Assembly: GCF_023155745.1 (NCBI RefSeq)
Contig: NZ_JAKNUS010000011.1
Coordinates: 1 to 64,000 of the forward strand
Direction of reading: 5' to 3'
Length of the DNA: 64,000 bases
DNA from: Microbacterium kunmingense
GTDB lineage: Bacteria; Actinomycetota; Actinomycetes; Actinomycetales; Microbacteriaceae
How positions within the stretch are numbered: the stretch's first letter is position 1; every line of letters starts with the position of its first letter. Below, in pieces: positions 28,462 to 35,263 of this stretch. A program made the position numbers and the translations under genes. The notes below the pieces were generated by a model, which had not been told where the DNA came from, searched no databases, and saw nothing but the letters and a program-made list of their open reading frames with translations.

Positions 28462-30198
28462 TCAGACGGCGCCGATGATGGAGACAGACTCTTCGCGGAC
28501 CACGAAGGTCTCCAGGAAGGCGACCAGCGCGCGGTCCACACCGAACTTGGCAACTTCGAGGGCGTCAATTTCGGCCTGCTGCTCACGGAACTCAATGGCG
28601 TTCTTGGCGCCGACGATGACCTGAGGCTTTGCAGCACCCAGACCCGTGAAGAAGGAGGCGGGAGCCTTGACCACGCGGACCTTGCCCGCGGTAGCCTCAC
28701 CCGTTCCGATGCCTACGCCGAACTCCACGAACTCGGGCACAAGGTCCTTCGGGGTGTAAAGGAGCTGCGTCCACGCGGTGGGGTTCACGATGGCGAACGT
28801 GGCGTCATCACCGTTGTCAGCGATGAGGTCAATACCCTGGATGAGCTGGCCCATAGCGGCGGGGTACTGGGTGGGGTAGGTCGCAGGAGCAACCAGACGC
28901 GACAGAGCGGCGCCCGATCCGCGGGAGGCAACGGTGAAGATATCCTTTAGCGCGCTCTCGTCGATGATCTTGGCGGCGCTATCCACGACGCCCTCAAAGA
29001 AGGCCTGCATAACGTCAGCGCCACCCTCCAGGTACTGCCACTCCAGCGCGTAGTCGGCTGCGTAACCGAACTTGCGAAGGGTGGAGCCGTACAGGCTGGT
29101 GGAGGCGGTACCGGTCGGCAGCTCAACCTTCTGAGCGGCGTTGGCAACCTCAGCCACAAGAGCCGTGCCCTGCGCGACCTTGAAGCCCTTACGTCCACCC
29201 AGGGCAATACCGCCGTAGGTGTGGTTGGCCAGGTCGATGTAGCGGCTCTGGTAGCGCTTGCCCTGCCAGAGGCGACCGGCGAAGGTGGGCGGGATAACGC
29301 CGGAGCCTGCGGTCGTCAGACCGCCTGTGCTCTCGGCCTTGATGTCAGCCAGCGCGGCAAGCATGGTCTCTGCTTCTGCCGTCTGACCGGGGGTGCCACT
29401 CTTGATGGCGGCGATGGCGCCGAAGACCGCGTTAAGGTCCAGGGCCTTGGGCGCGGGTGCGTTGCCCAGTAGCGTTGCCGGGACCGTTGCCCCAGCGTCA
29501 TTGGTGTCAGCCATTGAAAACTCCTCGTTGTCGGCTGTTTCGGTTACCTGCGCCGGGGCGGCGTCAGGGGTCTGCTCCTCGTCCTCGTCGGACTCGGAAA
29601 GTCGGTTCTCAATCAGCGCCTTGGCGGCGTTGATGTGGGCCTCCACCTCCTGGATGAAGGCGGCGTAGTCATCGGGGTCAGCGATGCGCTCCTTGGCCTC
29701 GTCGTCGGGGGCCACGGAGAAGAGGGCGCCCTCTAGCGCGGCGCTTTCAAAGGCCCCGTCAACCACGACGGCGGCGCCTGTGAGCCGCGCGAAGGTGGCG
29801 CGTACCTTGTCGATGCCGTCACGGACTAGGCCCGCTACCTCGGCGCTCAGCTTGCGGGTGGGCTGTGCGAGCCAGGCGTCTGCTTCGTCGGTGTCAGCCA
29901 GCGCGAAGGTGGCTTCAATGCCGCGCTCGGTTTCGCGTAGCTCAATGGCGCGCCCGATGGGGTTGAAGCGGTCGTGCTCGGTGTTGAGCGTCACCACCGA
30001 GTGGTCCCGGGGGAGCTTCACGGAACCCTTGGTGAACATCACCGGGGCGTTGCCAGAGGCGTTGGGGCGGCTCAACTCACCGAACGGGAGGAGCAACCCG
30101 CGAATGTTGCGTGTGTTCTCGACGCGGGCAAAGAGGCCCGCCTCAGGGGTGCTGTCACCCGGCAGGTTCTCTGCCGGGTTGGATAGGTCTTCAGGCAT
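28462..30198 (-). CDS. Fused capsid maturation protease and HK97-type major capsid protein
   Basis: A 578-aa protein. Residues about 20-190 are a prohead protease unit (NIRGLLLPFGELSRPN, VVTLNTEHDRFNPIGRAIEL with the catalytic-type His, then FARLTGAAVVVDGAFESAALE). A Glu/Asp-rich linker (about 195-228) leads to the capsid part from M229: HK97-like with GSGVIPPTFAGRLWQGKRYQ and IAEANGD-like stretches, ending EETFVVREESVSIIGAV-type sequence. GAGGAG lies 6 nt before the ATG of M229 (29514), so a separate 350-aa capsid protein could also be made. Overlaps the portal gene by 8 nt. Confidence 0.88.
   Translation of the reverse strand: MPEDLSNPAENLPGDSTPEAGLFARVENTRNIRGLLLPFGELSRPNASGNAPVMFTKGSVKLPRDHSVVTLNTEHDRFNPIGRAIELRETERGIEATFALADTDEADAWLAQPTRKLSAEVAGLVRDGIDKVRATFARLTGAAVVVDGAFESAALEGALFSVAPDDEAKERIADPDDYAAFIQEVEAHINAAKALIENRLSESDEDEEQTPDAAPAQVTETADNEEFSMADTNDAGATVPATLLGNAPAPKALDLNAVFGAIAAIKSGTPGQTAEAETMLAALADIKAESTGGLTTAGSGVIPPTFAGRLWQGKRYQSRYIDLANHTYGGIALGGRKGFKVAQGTALVAEVANAAQKVELPTGTASTSLYGSTLRKFGYAADYALEWQYLEGGADVMQAFFEGVVDSAAKIIDESALKDIFTVASRGSGAALSRLVAPATYPTQYPAAMGQLIQGIDLIADNGDDATFAIVNPTAWTQLLYTPKDLVPEFVEFGVGIGTGEATAGKVRVVKAPASFFTGLGAAKPQVIVGAKNAIEFREQQAEIDALEVAKFGVDRALVAFLETFVVREESVSIIGAV
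29512..29526 (-). promoter_or_regulatory. Internal ribosome-binding site for a stand-alone capsid protein
   Basis: Within the fusion gene, GAGGAG is followed by TTTTCA and ATG (29514). Spacing is ideal. Starting here gives MADTNDAGATVPATLL..., a 350-aa product that is the whole capsid domain without the protease. Confidence 0.65.
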
Positions 30199-31264
30199 CG
30201 GGGTTCTCCGTTACGGGGGACTCGGGGGAAAGCTGGTCAGGGTTCGGGACCATGAAGTCACTGAGATCAGCGCGCACCTCGGAGTTGGGGCCAACTACGT
30301 TGTCCATCGACAGGGCGGCGGTGATGGCGTAGGCGAAGCGAGCGGAGCCAAAGACCCACAGCTCACTGGCCTTGCCGTTCTCATTGACGTAGGACATCTG
30401 GCCCGGGGTGCCGCCCTCGCGGCCCGCCTCCAGGAAGCTGGCGGGCACACCTGTGTGCATGGCGAGCTGAATTCTCAGGCTGTTCATGCCCGCCTCAAAG
30501 AGGTCCACAGCCTTGTCCTGGTGGTCAATCACCTGGACGTAGCTCGGGGTCACACTCACCGCGTACTTATTGCGGTTGGCGGCGTAGCTCTTGGACAGCT
30601 CTTCCTTCTCCGCCGTGGTCATCTCGTCAAACGTCTTGTCCGTGAGGTGCAGCTCCGTGGCGGCGGGCGGGGCGTCTAGGCGGGCCTGGCGCGCCTGCTC
30701 CAGCTTTCGCGCCTGGCGGATGGAGTCCACACCGTCCGTCAGGAGACCATTGCTACCGAGCGGCACATAGATGAGGCGCTGACGGAATCGAGCGGGGATA
30801 ACGCTTGGATCGGCGTTTACTGCGCCGGTCTCCTTGTCAATCTCCCAATGCTGGCGGGGGATATGCAGAAGGTCACGGGGGAGTCCGAATGCATCCAGCT
30901 CCGCACCCAGCACCGCGGCGCCGTGGAGGAAGAGGTCCTTGACTACGCCATTCCAGCGAATGAATGGAGAGATACCCGTGTCGGAATTGCCGGTCCAGAA
31001 GGGCTGGGACGGAGCTTCAGCTCCGTCCTGATACACAACAAACTTGAGCGGCGATACCAGCGCCTGGTGAGCTTGGAGCGCGCGGTTGACCTCAGGCACG
31101 CGGAGGGCAATCTCCGGGGTAACCAATTCAACAGGGAAGTCCCACAGGTCACCCACGATGGCGGGCATAAGGCTGTTCGGTTCAGCCCACGGGGAGGCAA
31201 GGTTAGCGGGCAGGGAATCAACCTTTGGCGGCAAGCCAAAGAATGTTTCTCGCCAGAATCCCAC
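30191..31264 (-). CDS. Phage portal protein
   Basis: A 357-aa portal, short for the family (usually 400-500). Recognisable parts: PEVNRALQAHQALVSPLKF, the WNGVVKDLFLHGAAVLGAEL region, QVIDHQDKAVDLFEAGMNSLRIQLA and MHTGVPASFLEAGREGGTPG, typical of HK97-type portals. The GTG at 31264 has AAAGGAG upstream. It is the first gene after the internal late promoter and hairpin, with terL further upstream. Confidence 0.88.
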   Translation of the reverse strand: MGFWRETFFGLPPKVDSLPANLASPWAEPNSLMPAIVGDLWDFPVELVTPEIALRVPEVNRALQAHQALVSPLKFVVYQDGAEAPSQPFWTGNSDTGISPFIRWNGVVKDLFLHGAAVLGAELDAFGLPRDLLHIPRQHWEIDKETGAVNADPSVIPARFRQRLIYVPLGSNGLLTDGVDSIRQARKLEQARQARLDAPPAATELHLTDKTFDEMTTAEKEELSKSYAANRNKYAVSVTPSYVQVIDHQDKAVDLFEAGMNSLRIQLAMHTGVPASFLEAGREGGTPGQMSYVNENGKASELWVFGSARFAYAITAALSMDNVVGPNSEVRADLSDFMVPNPDQLSPESPVTENPDA

Positions 31265-31279
31265 GATGCTCCTTTAGGT

Positions 31280-31324
31280 GCCCGCCCCCGGGCCAGAAAG
31301 AGAGAAAGACTCCCGGGGGCGGGC
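31280..31324 (-). promoter_or_regulatory. GC-rich 13-bp hairpin in the portal leader
   Basis: GCCCGCCCCCGGG (31280-31292) and CCCGGGGGCGGGC (31312-31324) are exact complements around a 19-nt A/G-rich loop (C/T-rich in the leftward transcript). It is 5' of the portal ribosome-binding site. There is no T run on either strand, so a simple intrinsic terminator is unlikely. mRNA stabiliser, attenuator or protein-binding site are the options. Confidence 0.7.
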
Positions 31325-31353
31325 GGTTCTGAATAAACTAGTTAGCAAGACTA

Positions 31354-31362
31354 ATTATATCA
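31354..31362 (-). promoter_or_regulatory. Extended -10 late promoter between terL and portal
   Basis: Leftward TGATATAAT, a perfect TATAAT with TG extension, lies 22 nt past the terL stop. No clear -35 is seen, which is normal for extended -10 promoters. It would drive portal to tail tip separately from terL. Confidence 0.6.
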
Positions 31363-31383
31363 ACTATTTGAGAGGTGATATTT

Positions 31384-32943
31384 TCAGGCCGCGTTGAAGA
31401 AATCGATACGTGCTTTACCAATTGGGCGCTCTTGATCCAGCACATATGCGGCAATAGAAATGGCCTCAATGGGCGTAATGTCCTGGTCCGGGCGGTGCCG
31501 TACGTCGGGGCGTCCGAAGGCCCACCCGCCCGACTGACCAAAGGCGCGCTTGACCGCAATCTCCGCGGCGGCGTTTAGCTCCTGCTGGTCGAAGTGACGG
31601 AGCTTGTCCTCATTGATGAGGTTCACCAGGTGCACCGCGGCGCGGCCAATGTCACGGGTCAGGAGCGGGCGCTCCGTTGGACTCGGGCGGGCCTCCCGGA
31701 GCTGGCGCATCTCCACCTCCGTGGCGTTACTGCCCGCGTCGAAGGTGATGGGGCGGCGGTGCTTGCGGGCGATGTTGAGAAGGCGCTGGCGGAAGCCCTG
31801 TACGCCCTCCTGGTGGTGCAAAAGGCCCACGTGCACCCGACCATCCGGCCCAATCCAGGCGGCGCCCACAGAGGCCCAGGCGGCGTCAGGGTGCACAAAC
31901 GCCGACAGGGCGAACACCTCGGGCACCTGCATGCCCGCCTCAGGGAGCGGGAGGGCGCTGGCCTGCCACAGCGGCTGGCGGATGAGCGCAGTATTGGACC
32001 CCTCTTCGCCGAAGAGATTGAAATACTCCCTTGTGTACTTACGAACGCCTAGGCGTTCGTAAGAGTTCTGGATGCGCTCCAGGGTGGTGAGGGTCCCAAT
32101 GCCGGGGTGCATGGCGAGCGTGAGGGCGCGGGCGGCGCCGTGCGGGTTGTGCTCGGTGGGTTCCCAGTCCGCGAGGGCGTCGGGGTCGGTGTCGTCGGCG
32201 AGCATGTACGCCACCCGGCCCGCGCGCTCATCGTGCAGCGTCTTCCAGAATTCGGAGCCGTCACGGTAATCCCCAGCCGTACCGGCTAGGACTAGCTGGC
32301 CCTCAGGGCGCGTGTCGAAGGCGGGAATGACGGCAGAGATGATGTCAGCCCAGCGCTCGGGGCTAGCCTCACCCGCCTCGTCCAGGAGGAGGCAGTCATA
32401 GGCGCCGGATCGCACCGCGTCACCGTCCGGAGACAGGACGGATAGGACGCTTCCATTAGAGAACTCGACGCGCTCAGAGCCGTTACTCTTCACTAGCTTG
32501 ACCGGCGCGCCCTTGTCGAAGGCCTCACGCTCCACCGACTCGGGGAAGCGGCGGGCAATGGGGGAGTAGATATCTAGCCGGTAGCGCTCTCGCGCCTTCT
32601 GCGCGGTTGTCAGGAGCGTGAATCCGGCGAGGTAGACGGGGCGCAGATAGCACCGGCCCAGGAGGATACAGAGGAGGGTGGTGGTCTTGGACGAACGGCG
32701 GGGCATAATGACCGCGTTCATGAGGTGTCCCGCGGCGAGCATGTCGGCAACGCGGAGCATCTGCGGGTGCAGCGTGTCCAGGAGGCCCAGGAGCCATGCT
32801 CCGGTGAGGAGTTCGTCCCGGGTCTGCTGGGTTGTAACTAGGTCGCTCTCGTAGAGCGGTGCAATTGCCGCATCGCGCTTGGCTAGCCATGAGGACTCCG
32901 TACGGAGCGGGTGATCTGCTATTTCATCGGGCGGTGCGGGCAT
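31384..32943 (-). CDS. Terminase large subunit
   Basis: A 519-aa DNA-packaging motor. The ATPase part shows a variant Walker A (MPRRSSKTTT, residues 80-88 region) and Walker B LLLDEAGE (185-192). The nuclease part has ITFDAGSNATEVEM and, near the C-terminus, RPDQDITPIEAISIAAYVL. Length is normal. No Shine-Dalgarno is visible before the ATG at 32943, and an 88-nt gap separates it from the 46-aa gene. A small terminase subunit was not identified; the small proteins upstream are candidates. Confidence 0.92.
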   Translation of the reverse strand: MPAPPDEIADHPLRTESSWLAKRDAAIAPLYESDLVTTQQTRDELLTGAWLLGLLDTLHPQMLRVADMLAAGHLMNAVIMPRRSSKTTTLLCILLGRCYLRPVYLAGFTLLTTAQKARERYRLDIYSPIARRFPESVEREAFDKGAPVKLVKSNGSERVEFSNGSVLSVLSPDGDAVRSGAYDCLLLDEAGEASPERWADIISAVIPAFDTRPEGQLVLAGTAGDYRDGSEFWKTLHDERAGRVAYMLADDTDPDALADWEPTEHNPHGAARALTLAMHPGIGTLTTLERIQNSYERLGVRKYTREYFNLFGEEGSNTALIRQPLWQASALPLPEAGMQVPEVFALSAFVHPDAAWASVGAAWIGPDGRVHVGLLHHQEGVQGFRQRLLNIARKHRRPITFDAGSNATEVEMRQLREARPSPTERPLLTRDIGRAAVHLVNLINEDKLRHFDQQELNAAAEIAVKRAFGQSGGWAFGRPDVRHRPDQDITPIEAISIAAYVLDQERPIGKARIDFFNAA

Positions 32944-33031
32944 GGTGTGTCCAGACGGAGGGAGAGATGCGTGAAGAGCCGAAGGCGGGGGTTGTTCCGA
33001 TCCAGCTACAAAAAACTGACCGATCGTTCTT

Positions 33032-33172
33032 TCAATTGGACTCGGATGAATGACGGCGGGCTACCTTCTCCAGCTCGGTGAGGAGGCGAGCGATGAGCAC
33101 CAGCTCTTGCAGCGTGTCGGCCTGGATGGTGAGGGTCATCGCCTCCAGGTCTGCGGTGGTTGACACACTCAC
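33032..33172 (-). CDS. 46-aa phage protein upstream of terL
   Basis: A small ORF of 46 codons plus stop, starting with GTG overlapping the previous stop (GTGA). The product (MSVSTTADLEAMTLTIQADT..., then LQELVLIARLLTELEKVARR) is mostly one amphipathic helix. The coupling supports real translation. Helix-only small proteins next to terL could be a terminase helper or a packaging factor; unknown. Confidence 0.6.
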   Translation of the reverse strand: MSVSTTADLEAMTLTIQADTLQELVLIARLLTELEKVARRHSSESN

Positions 33173-33450
33173 TGCTCTGCCTCCTCATCCGCGGCAGGGG
33201 TGGGGGTCCACTCGTCCCAGTCGGTGGCGTCTACCTCTACGGTCACGGTGGTGTTGCTCGGCTCTAGCGCTGCGGCCAGCTCAGCCCGCTGCTCTTGCAG
33301 CTCGGCTAGGTCTGCTGCTCGGGCGCTGTGCTCCTTGTGGATGGCAGACAGCCCAGCGATGACCGATGCCACCGCCTCCTCTGCCTCAGCAATCTGAGCG
33401 TCCAGCTCCTCGATACGCGCCGTAATCAGCGCACGGATTGCATCGTTCAC
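33169..33450 (-). CDS. Coiled-coil phage protein
   Basis: A 93-aa protein. Residues 10-60 are a heptad-rich coiled coil (ARIEELDAQIAEAEEAVASV, LAELQEQRAELAAAL). The acidic C-terminus (DATDWDEWTPTPAADEEAEQ) is unstructured-looking. It is located between HNH and terL, where a small terminase subunit is often found; a coiled coil is compatible but no DNA-binding motif is visible. Confidence 0.7.
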   Translation of the reverse strand: MNDAIRALITARIEELDAQIAEAEEAVASVIAGLSAIHKEHSARAADLAELQEQRAELAAALEPSNTTVTVEVDATDWDEWTPTPAADEEAEQ

Positions 33451-33459
33451 GTGTGTCTC

Positions 33460-33753
33460 CTATGCCCAGGGCAGAGCCTGGAATGTTGAGCCGCCTTTAG
33501 CGGCGTTGGTGATACGGGCACCGACGCGCCCCCCGGCGCGGCGGTTTTCTCCTCGGTGTTCTGGGGCCAGGTTCTCCAGGCCCTCACCCCCGAATGGATC
33601 GATATGTCCGACATCGAAGAGCGCACCCTCATAGATGGGGCGCCCACAGCGCCAGCACTCCGGCTCATCGCCTGCCGCCCATGCGGCCCGCACGCGGCTG
33701 CGTACGTGCTTGGAGTTGCGCTGCCACTCGGCGCTTCTGTGCTTCTCAGTCAT
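33460..33753 (-). CDS. HNH endonuclease
   Basis: A 97-aa HNH protein. Zinc-type CWRCGRPI, then FDVGHIDPFGGEGLENLAPE, then HRGENRRAGGRV give the H-N-x-N/H pattern. In HK97-like phages an HNH next to terminase stimulates cos cleavage; the same role is likely here. It overlaps the 70-aa gene by 8 nt. Confidence 0.88.
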   Translation of the reverse strand: MTEKHRSAEWQRNSKHVRSRVRAAWAAGDEPECWRCGRPIYEGALFDVGHIDPFGGEGLENLAPEHRGENRRAGGRVGARITNAAKGGSTFQALPWA

Positions 33754-33958
33754 CGGTCAGCGCCTGTTCGAAGACCTCGGTGAGGTTGGGCCAGTCGTCA
33801 CCCTCTGCCGCGTCCCCTTCGTTGACGTAACGGGCGTCACCCTGCGTCACGGATAGAAGCTCAATGCGGCGGGTATCCGGCTCTACGGCCTCCTCCCCAG
33901 GGGTGGGGTTGGTAGGCGTGCTTCCGACCGTGCCGCTGAATGCGTGCTGAAATTCCAT
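33746..33958 (-). CDS. Acidic 70-aa phage protein
   Basis: A 70-aa very acidic protein with many Glu/Asp (GDDWPNLTEVFEQALTDD at the C-terminus). It is coupled to HNH by overlap and starts 2 nt after the zinc-motif gene. No domain recognised; acidic small proteins of phages sometimes act as DNA mimics or anti-defence factors, which here is only a possibility. Confidence 0.65.
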   Translation of the reverse strand: MEFQHAFSGTVGSTPTNPTPGEEAVEPDTRRIELLSVTQGDARYVNEGDAAEGDDWPNLTEVFEQALTDD

Positions 33959-33960
33959 AG

Positions 33961-34356
33961 CTAGCTCACCTCCTCAGCGAGAAGGCGCCCTACGCGCTCG
34001 TATCGTGCGGCGCGGATCGGGTCATCTGTGTACTCAGCCACGCTCAGCATCGCCAGAGCCGCTACCGAGCCGCCTGCATGCTCTACAGCGCGCAAACGCG
34101 CCTGGTGTGACCGTGCAGCCACACCGCCCGCCACGGCGCTCTCAGCGGCGTTGTGGGCCTTGCGAGATGTCCGGGGCTGGGTGACGGCCTCCGCGGGTAT
34201 CGGATCGCCAGCTACTGCCGCCTCTCGAATGAGCGCGAGAAGGTGCGTCTGGTCACCCTTTCGCCCGTAGACGCGGGCGGCGGCGGTGCAGTATTCGCAA
34301 CGGCACCGGCTGGTGCCGCCGTACGTCTTCACCGCGCCGTGCTCTAGATCACTCAT
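33961..34356 (-). CDS. Phage protein with an HG-x-Y-C-x-C-x2-C zinc-like motif
   Basis: A 131-aa protein. Near the N-terminus, HGAVKTYGGTSRCRCEYCTA, followed by ARVYGRKGD, is a compact possible zinc knuckle. A helical C-terminal half (LRAVEHAGGSVAALAMLSVA) follows. The same motif occurs twice in the next gene upstream. ATGA overlap with that gene. This motif type is common in actinophage small genes, with unknown function. Confidence 0.75.
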   Translation of the reverse strand: MSDLEHGAVKTYGGTSRCRCEYCTAAARVYGRKGDQTHLLALIREAAVAGDPIPAEAVTQPRTSRKAHNAAESAVAGGVAARSHQARLRAVEHAGGSVAALAMLSVAEYTDDPIRAARYERVGRLLAEEVS

Positions 34357-34634
34357 GAGTGCACCTCCGCCTTCAGTAGGGCGGCGCGTCGCTCAGCCAT
34401 GTAGTCAGCCCAGCCACGCACGCACCTATCGCAGGTGCACCCGTGATTGATGCGCGTTGATCCGGTGCCGTGCGGTAGCGAGGGGTTCAGCTCGGGGTGC
34501 TTCGCTGCGCGGCGGGCGCGCAACTCTCGGCAGTAATCCGCCCACGCGGTACGGCATTCAGCACACGCGCGCCCATTCGCCTGGGCGCAGTGCCGGTAAC
34601 CCGTTCGGGTACCGTGGGTGAACTTCTTAGCCAT
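34353..34634 (-). CDS. Phage protein with two tandem zinc-knuckle-like motifs
   Basis: A 93-aa basic protein. Two copies of an HGT-x-Y/R...C-x-C-x2-C...WADY pattern are visible: HGTRTGYRHCAQANGRACAE plus CRTAWADYCRE, and HGTGSTRINHGCTCDRC plus VRGWADYMAERR. It is the first gene of the leftward set, with an extended -10 box so close to the ATG that the mRNA should be leaderless. Position next to the control region and basic, metal-binding character make it a candidate DNA-binding regulator. Confidence 0.8.
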   Translation of the reverse strand: MAKKFTHGTRTGYRHCAQANGRACAECRTAWADYCRELRARRAAKHPELNPSLPHGTGSTRINHGCTCDRCVRGWADYMAERRAALLKAEVHS

Positions 34635-34641
34635 GCTAACT

Positions 34642-34650
34642 ATTATCGCA
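34642..34650 (-). promoter_or_regulatory. Leftward extended -10 promoter, leaderless type
   Basis: Reading leftward, TGCGATAAT is an extended -10 (TGn plus GATAAT). It ends 7 nt before the ATG at 34634, so the RNA start falls on or next to the start codon. Confidence 0.55.
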
Positions 34651-34690
34651 TATACTCAGAAAGTGACTTTGTATTAGATAACTCATATAA

Positions 34691-34708
34691 GGGTGTGACG
34701 GGTGTGAC
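34691..34708 (+). repeat. Tandem 9-bp operator-like repeat, left arm
   Basis: GGGTGTGAC occurs twice head-to-tail. Its inverse complement GTCACACCC is at 34765-34773, followed by a partial copy (GTCACA). Confidence 0.8.
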
Positions 34709-34779
34709 GGGTAGGTTGGTTAAACCTCTATACATGCATCTATAGGCGCTTAACCGAAAGGGGGGTCACACCCGTCACA
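34694..34779. promoter_or_regulatory. 86-bp nested dyad in the phage control region
   Basis: Outer arms TGTGACGGGTGTGAC (34694-34708) and its exact complement (34765-34779) are 15 bp. Inner arms GGTTAA/TTAACC (34718/34750), CTATA/TATAG (34728/34741) and central ATGCAT all share the same centre, between 34736 and 34737. It lies between the leftward and rightward promoters. Functions to consider: multi-site operator for a bound repressor, cruciform, or recognition by a replication protein. Confidence 0.75.
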
Positions 34780-34782
34780 AAC

Positions 34783-34813
34783 TTGACACAATTAACCCAT
34801 TAGCGTCTATATT
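34783..34813 (+). promoter_or_regulatory. Rightward promoter P1
   Basis: TTGACA (34783-34788) is a perfect -35. TATATT (34808-34813) fits the -10 at 19-bp spacing, and TCTATA (34806) at 17 bp. It begins 4 bp after the 86-bp dyad and would transcribe the early leader and operon. Confidence 0.6.
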
Positions 34814-34820
34814 GCATTTC

Positions 34821-34840
34821 CACCACTACATATAGTGGTG
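34821..34840. promoter_or_regulatory. Palindromic operator candidate between P1 and P2
   Basis: CACCACTA and TAGTGGTG are perfect 8-bp arms around CATA. The site covers the predicted P1 start and the -35 zone of P2, a position suited to repression of both. Confidence 0.7.
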
Positions 34841-34852
34841 CATATTATCTGG

Positions 34853-34858
34853 TAGAAT
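34853..34858 (+). promoter_or_regulatory. Rightward promoter P2 (-10 box)
   Basis: TAGAAT, the same -10 class as many host genes in this window. The RNA would start about 34865, at the first base of the leader hairpin. The -35 region is poor and overlaps the palindrome. Confidence 0.5.
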
Positions 34859-34864
34859 AGAAGC

Positions 34865-35030
34865 ACCGGGAAACGCGGAAAGCACCAGCGGCTTTCCATC
34901 CCCCCGGTCCCCATAACTTAAAGATCGCCGGACATTAGAGCCGGGTGAGCGGTAGGTCCCCGCAGATGGTTGACTCACTGCTCACGCGCCCCGCCTCAGG
35001 TTTCAACCTCCCTGTGGCGGGGCTTTCTAT
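34865..35030 (+). ncRNA. Structured early leader, candidate regulatory RNA
   Basis: From the predicted P2 start to the terminator is about 165 nt without an ORF. Hairpin 1 (34865-34908) has stems ACCGGG/CCCGGT and GGAAAGC/GCTTTCC. A second long-range stem is GTGAGC/GCTCAC (34945-34985). The leader ends in the hairpin at 34988-35023 plus TTTCT. GGTTGA (34968-34973), TTTCAACCTC (35001-35010) and GAGGTTGAAA (35036-35045) can pair in alternative ways. It is a good candidate for an attenuator or a free small RNA; that it is a distinct RNA species is inference. Confidence 0.5.
34988..35028 (+). terminator. Intrinsic terminator/attenuator before the early operon
   Basis: GCCCCGCC (34988-34995) pairs with GGCGGGGC (35016-35023), followed by TTTCTAT. 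The 20-nt loop contains TTTCAACCTC, complementary to the ribosome-binding site and start of the gene at 35045. It is located 22 nt upstream of that gene, so read-through is needed for early expression from P1 or P2. Confidence 0.7.
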
Positions 35031-35044
35031 CTCAAGAGGTTGAA

Positions 35045-35263
35045 ATGTCAACAATTCAGAATGCTAGGTATGGAAACCTGGCAGCGCTTTACCCACTCGG
35101 CATGGTCGTGGACGTGACGCTCGTGGTGAAGAACGAACTAGATGAGCACGGCTACGGCAAGGTCATCTACACCGATGGTCTGGGTATCTGCATCCGTGAG
35201 GACGGCAAGCCCACGTTCTACCCCTGGGGCAATGTCGTATCCGTAAGGGAGGCAGACAAGTGA
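35045..35263 (+). CDS. First early-operon protein, unknown
   Basis: A 72-aa protein (MSTIQNARYGNLAALYPLGM..., then VVDVTLVVKNELDEHGYGKV). It has a small beta-rich pattern with no HTH. AAGAGG lies 7 nt before the ATG, and the whole ribosome-binding site can pair with the loop of the upstream terminator. It overlaps the next gene by 4 nt. The ORF's earlier in-frame ATG at 34970 is inside the leader and is not used. Function unknown. Confidence 0.75.
   Translation: MSTIQNARYGNLAALYPLGMVVDVTLVVKNELDEHGYGKVIYTDGLGICIREDGKPTFYPWGNVVSVREADK

Noticed and set aside
31280..31324. Strong hairpin as intrinsic terminator
   Set aside because: No T tract on either strand, and it lies between a promoter and the portal gene, where full termination would stop late expression.
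33447..33668. Alternative leftward frame over the HNH gene
   Set aside because: The overlapping frame has clear HNH motifs and coupled neighbours; this one is Arg/Ser-rich without a domain.
34497..34745. Rightward 82-codon open frame over the start of the leftward phage operon
   Set aside because: It lies mostly antisense to the 93-aa zinc-motif gene, crosses the promoter and dyad, and has no ribosome-binding site or domain.
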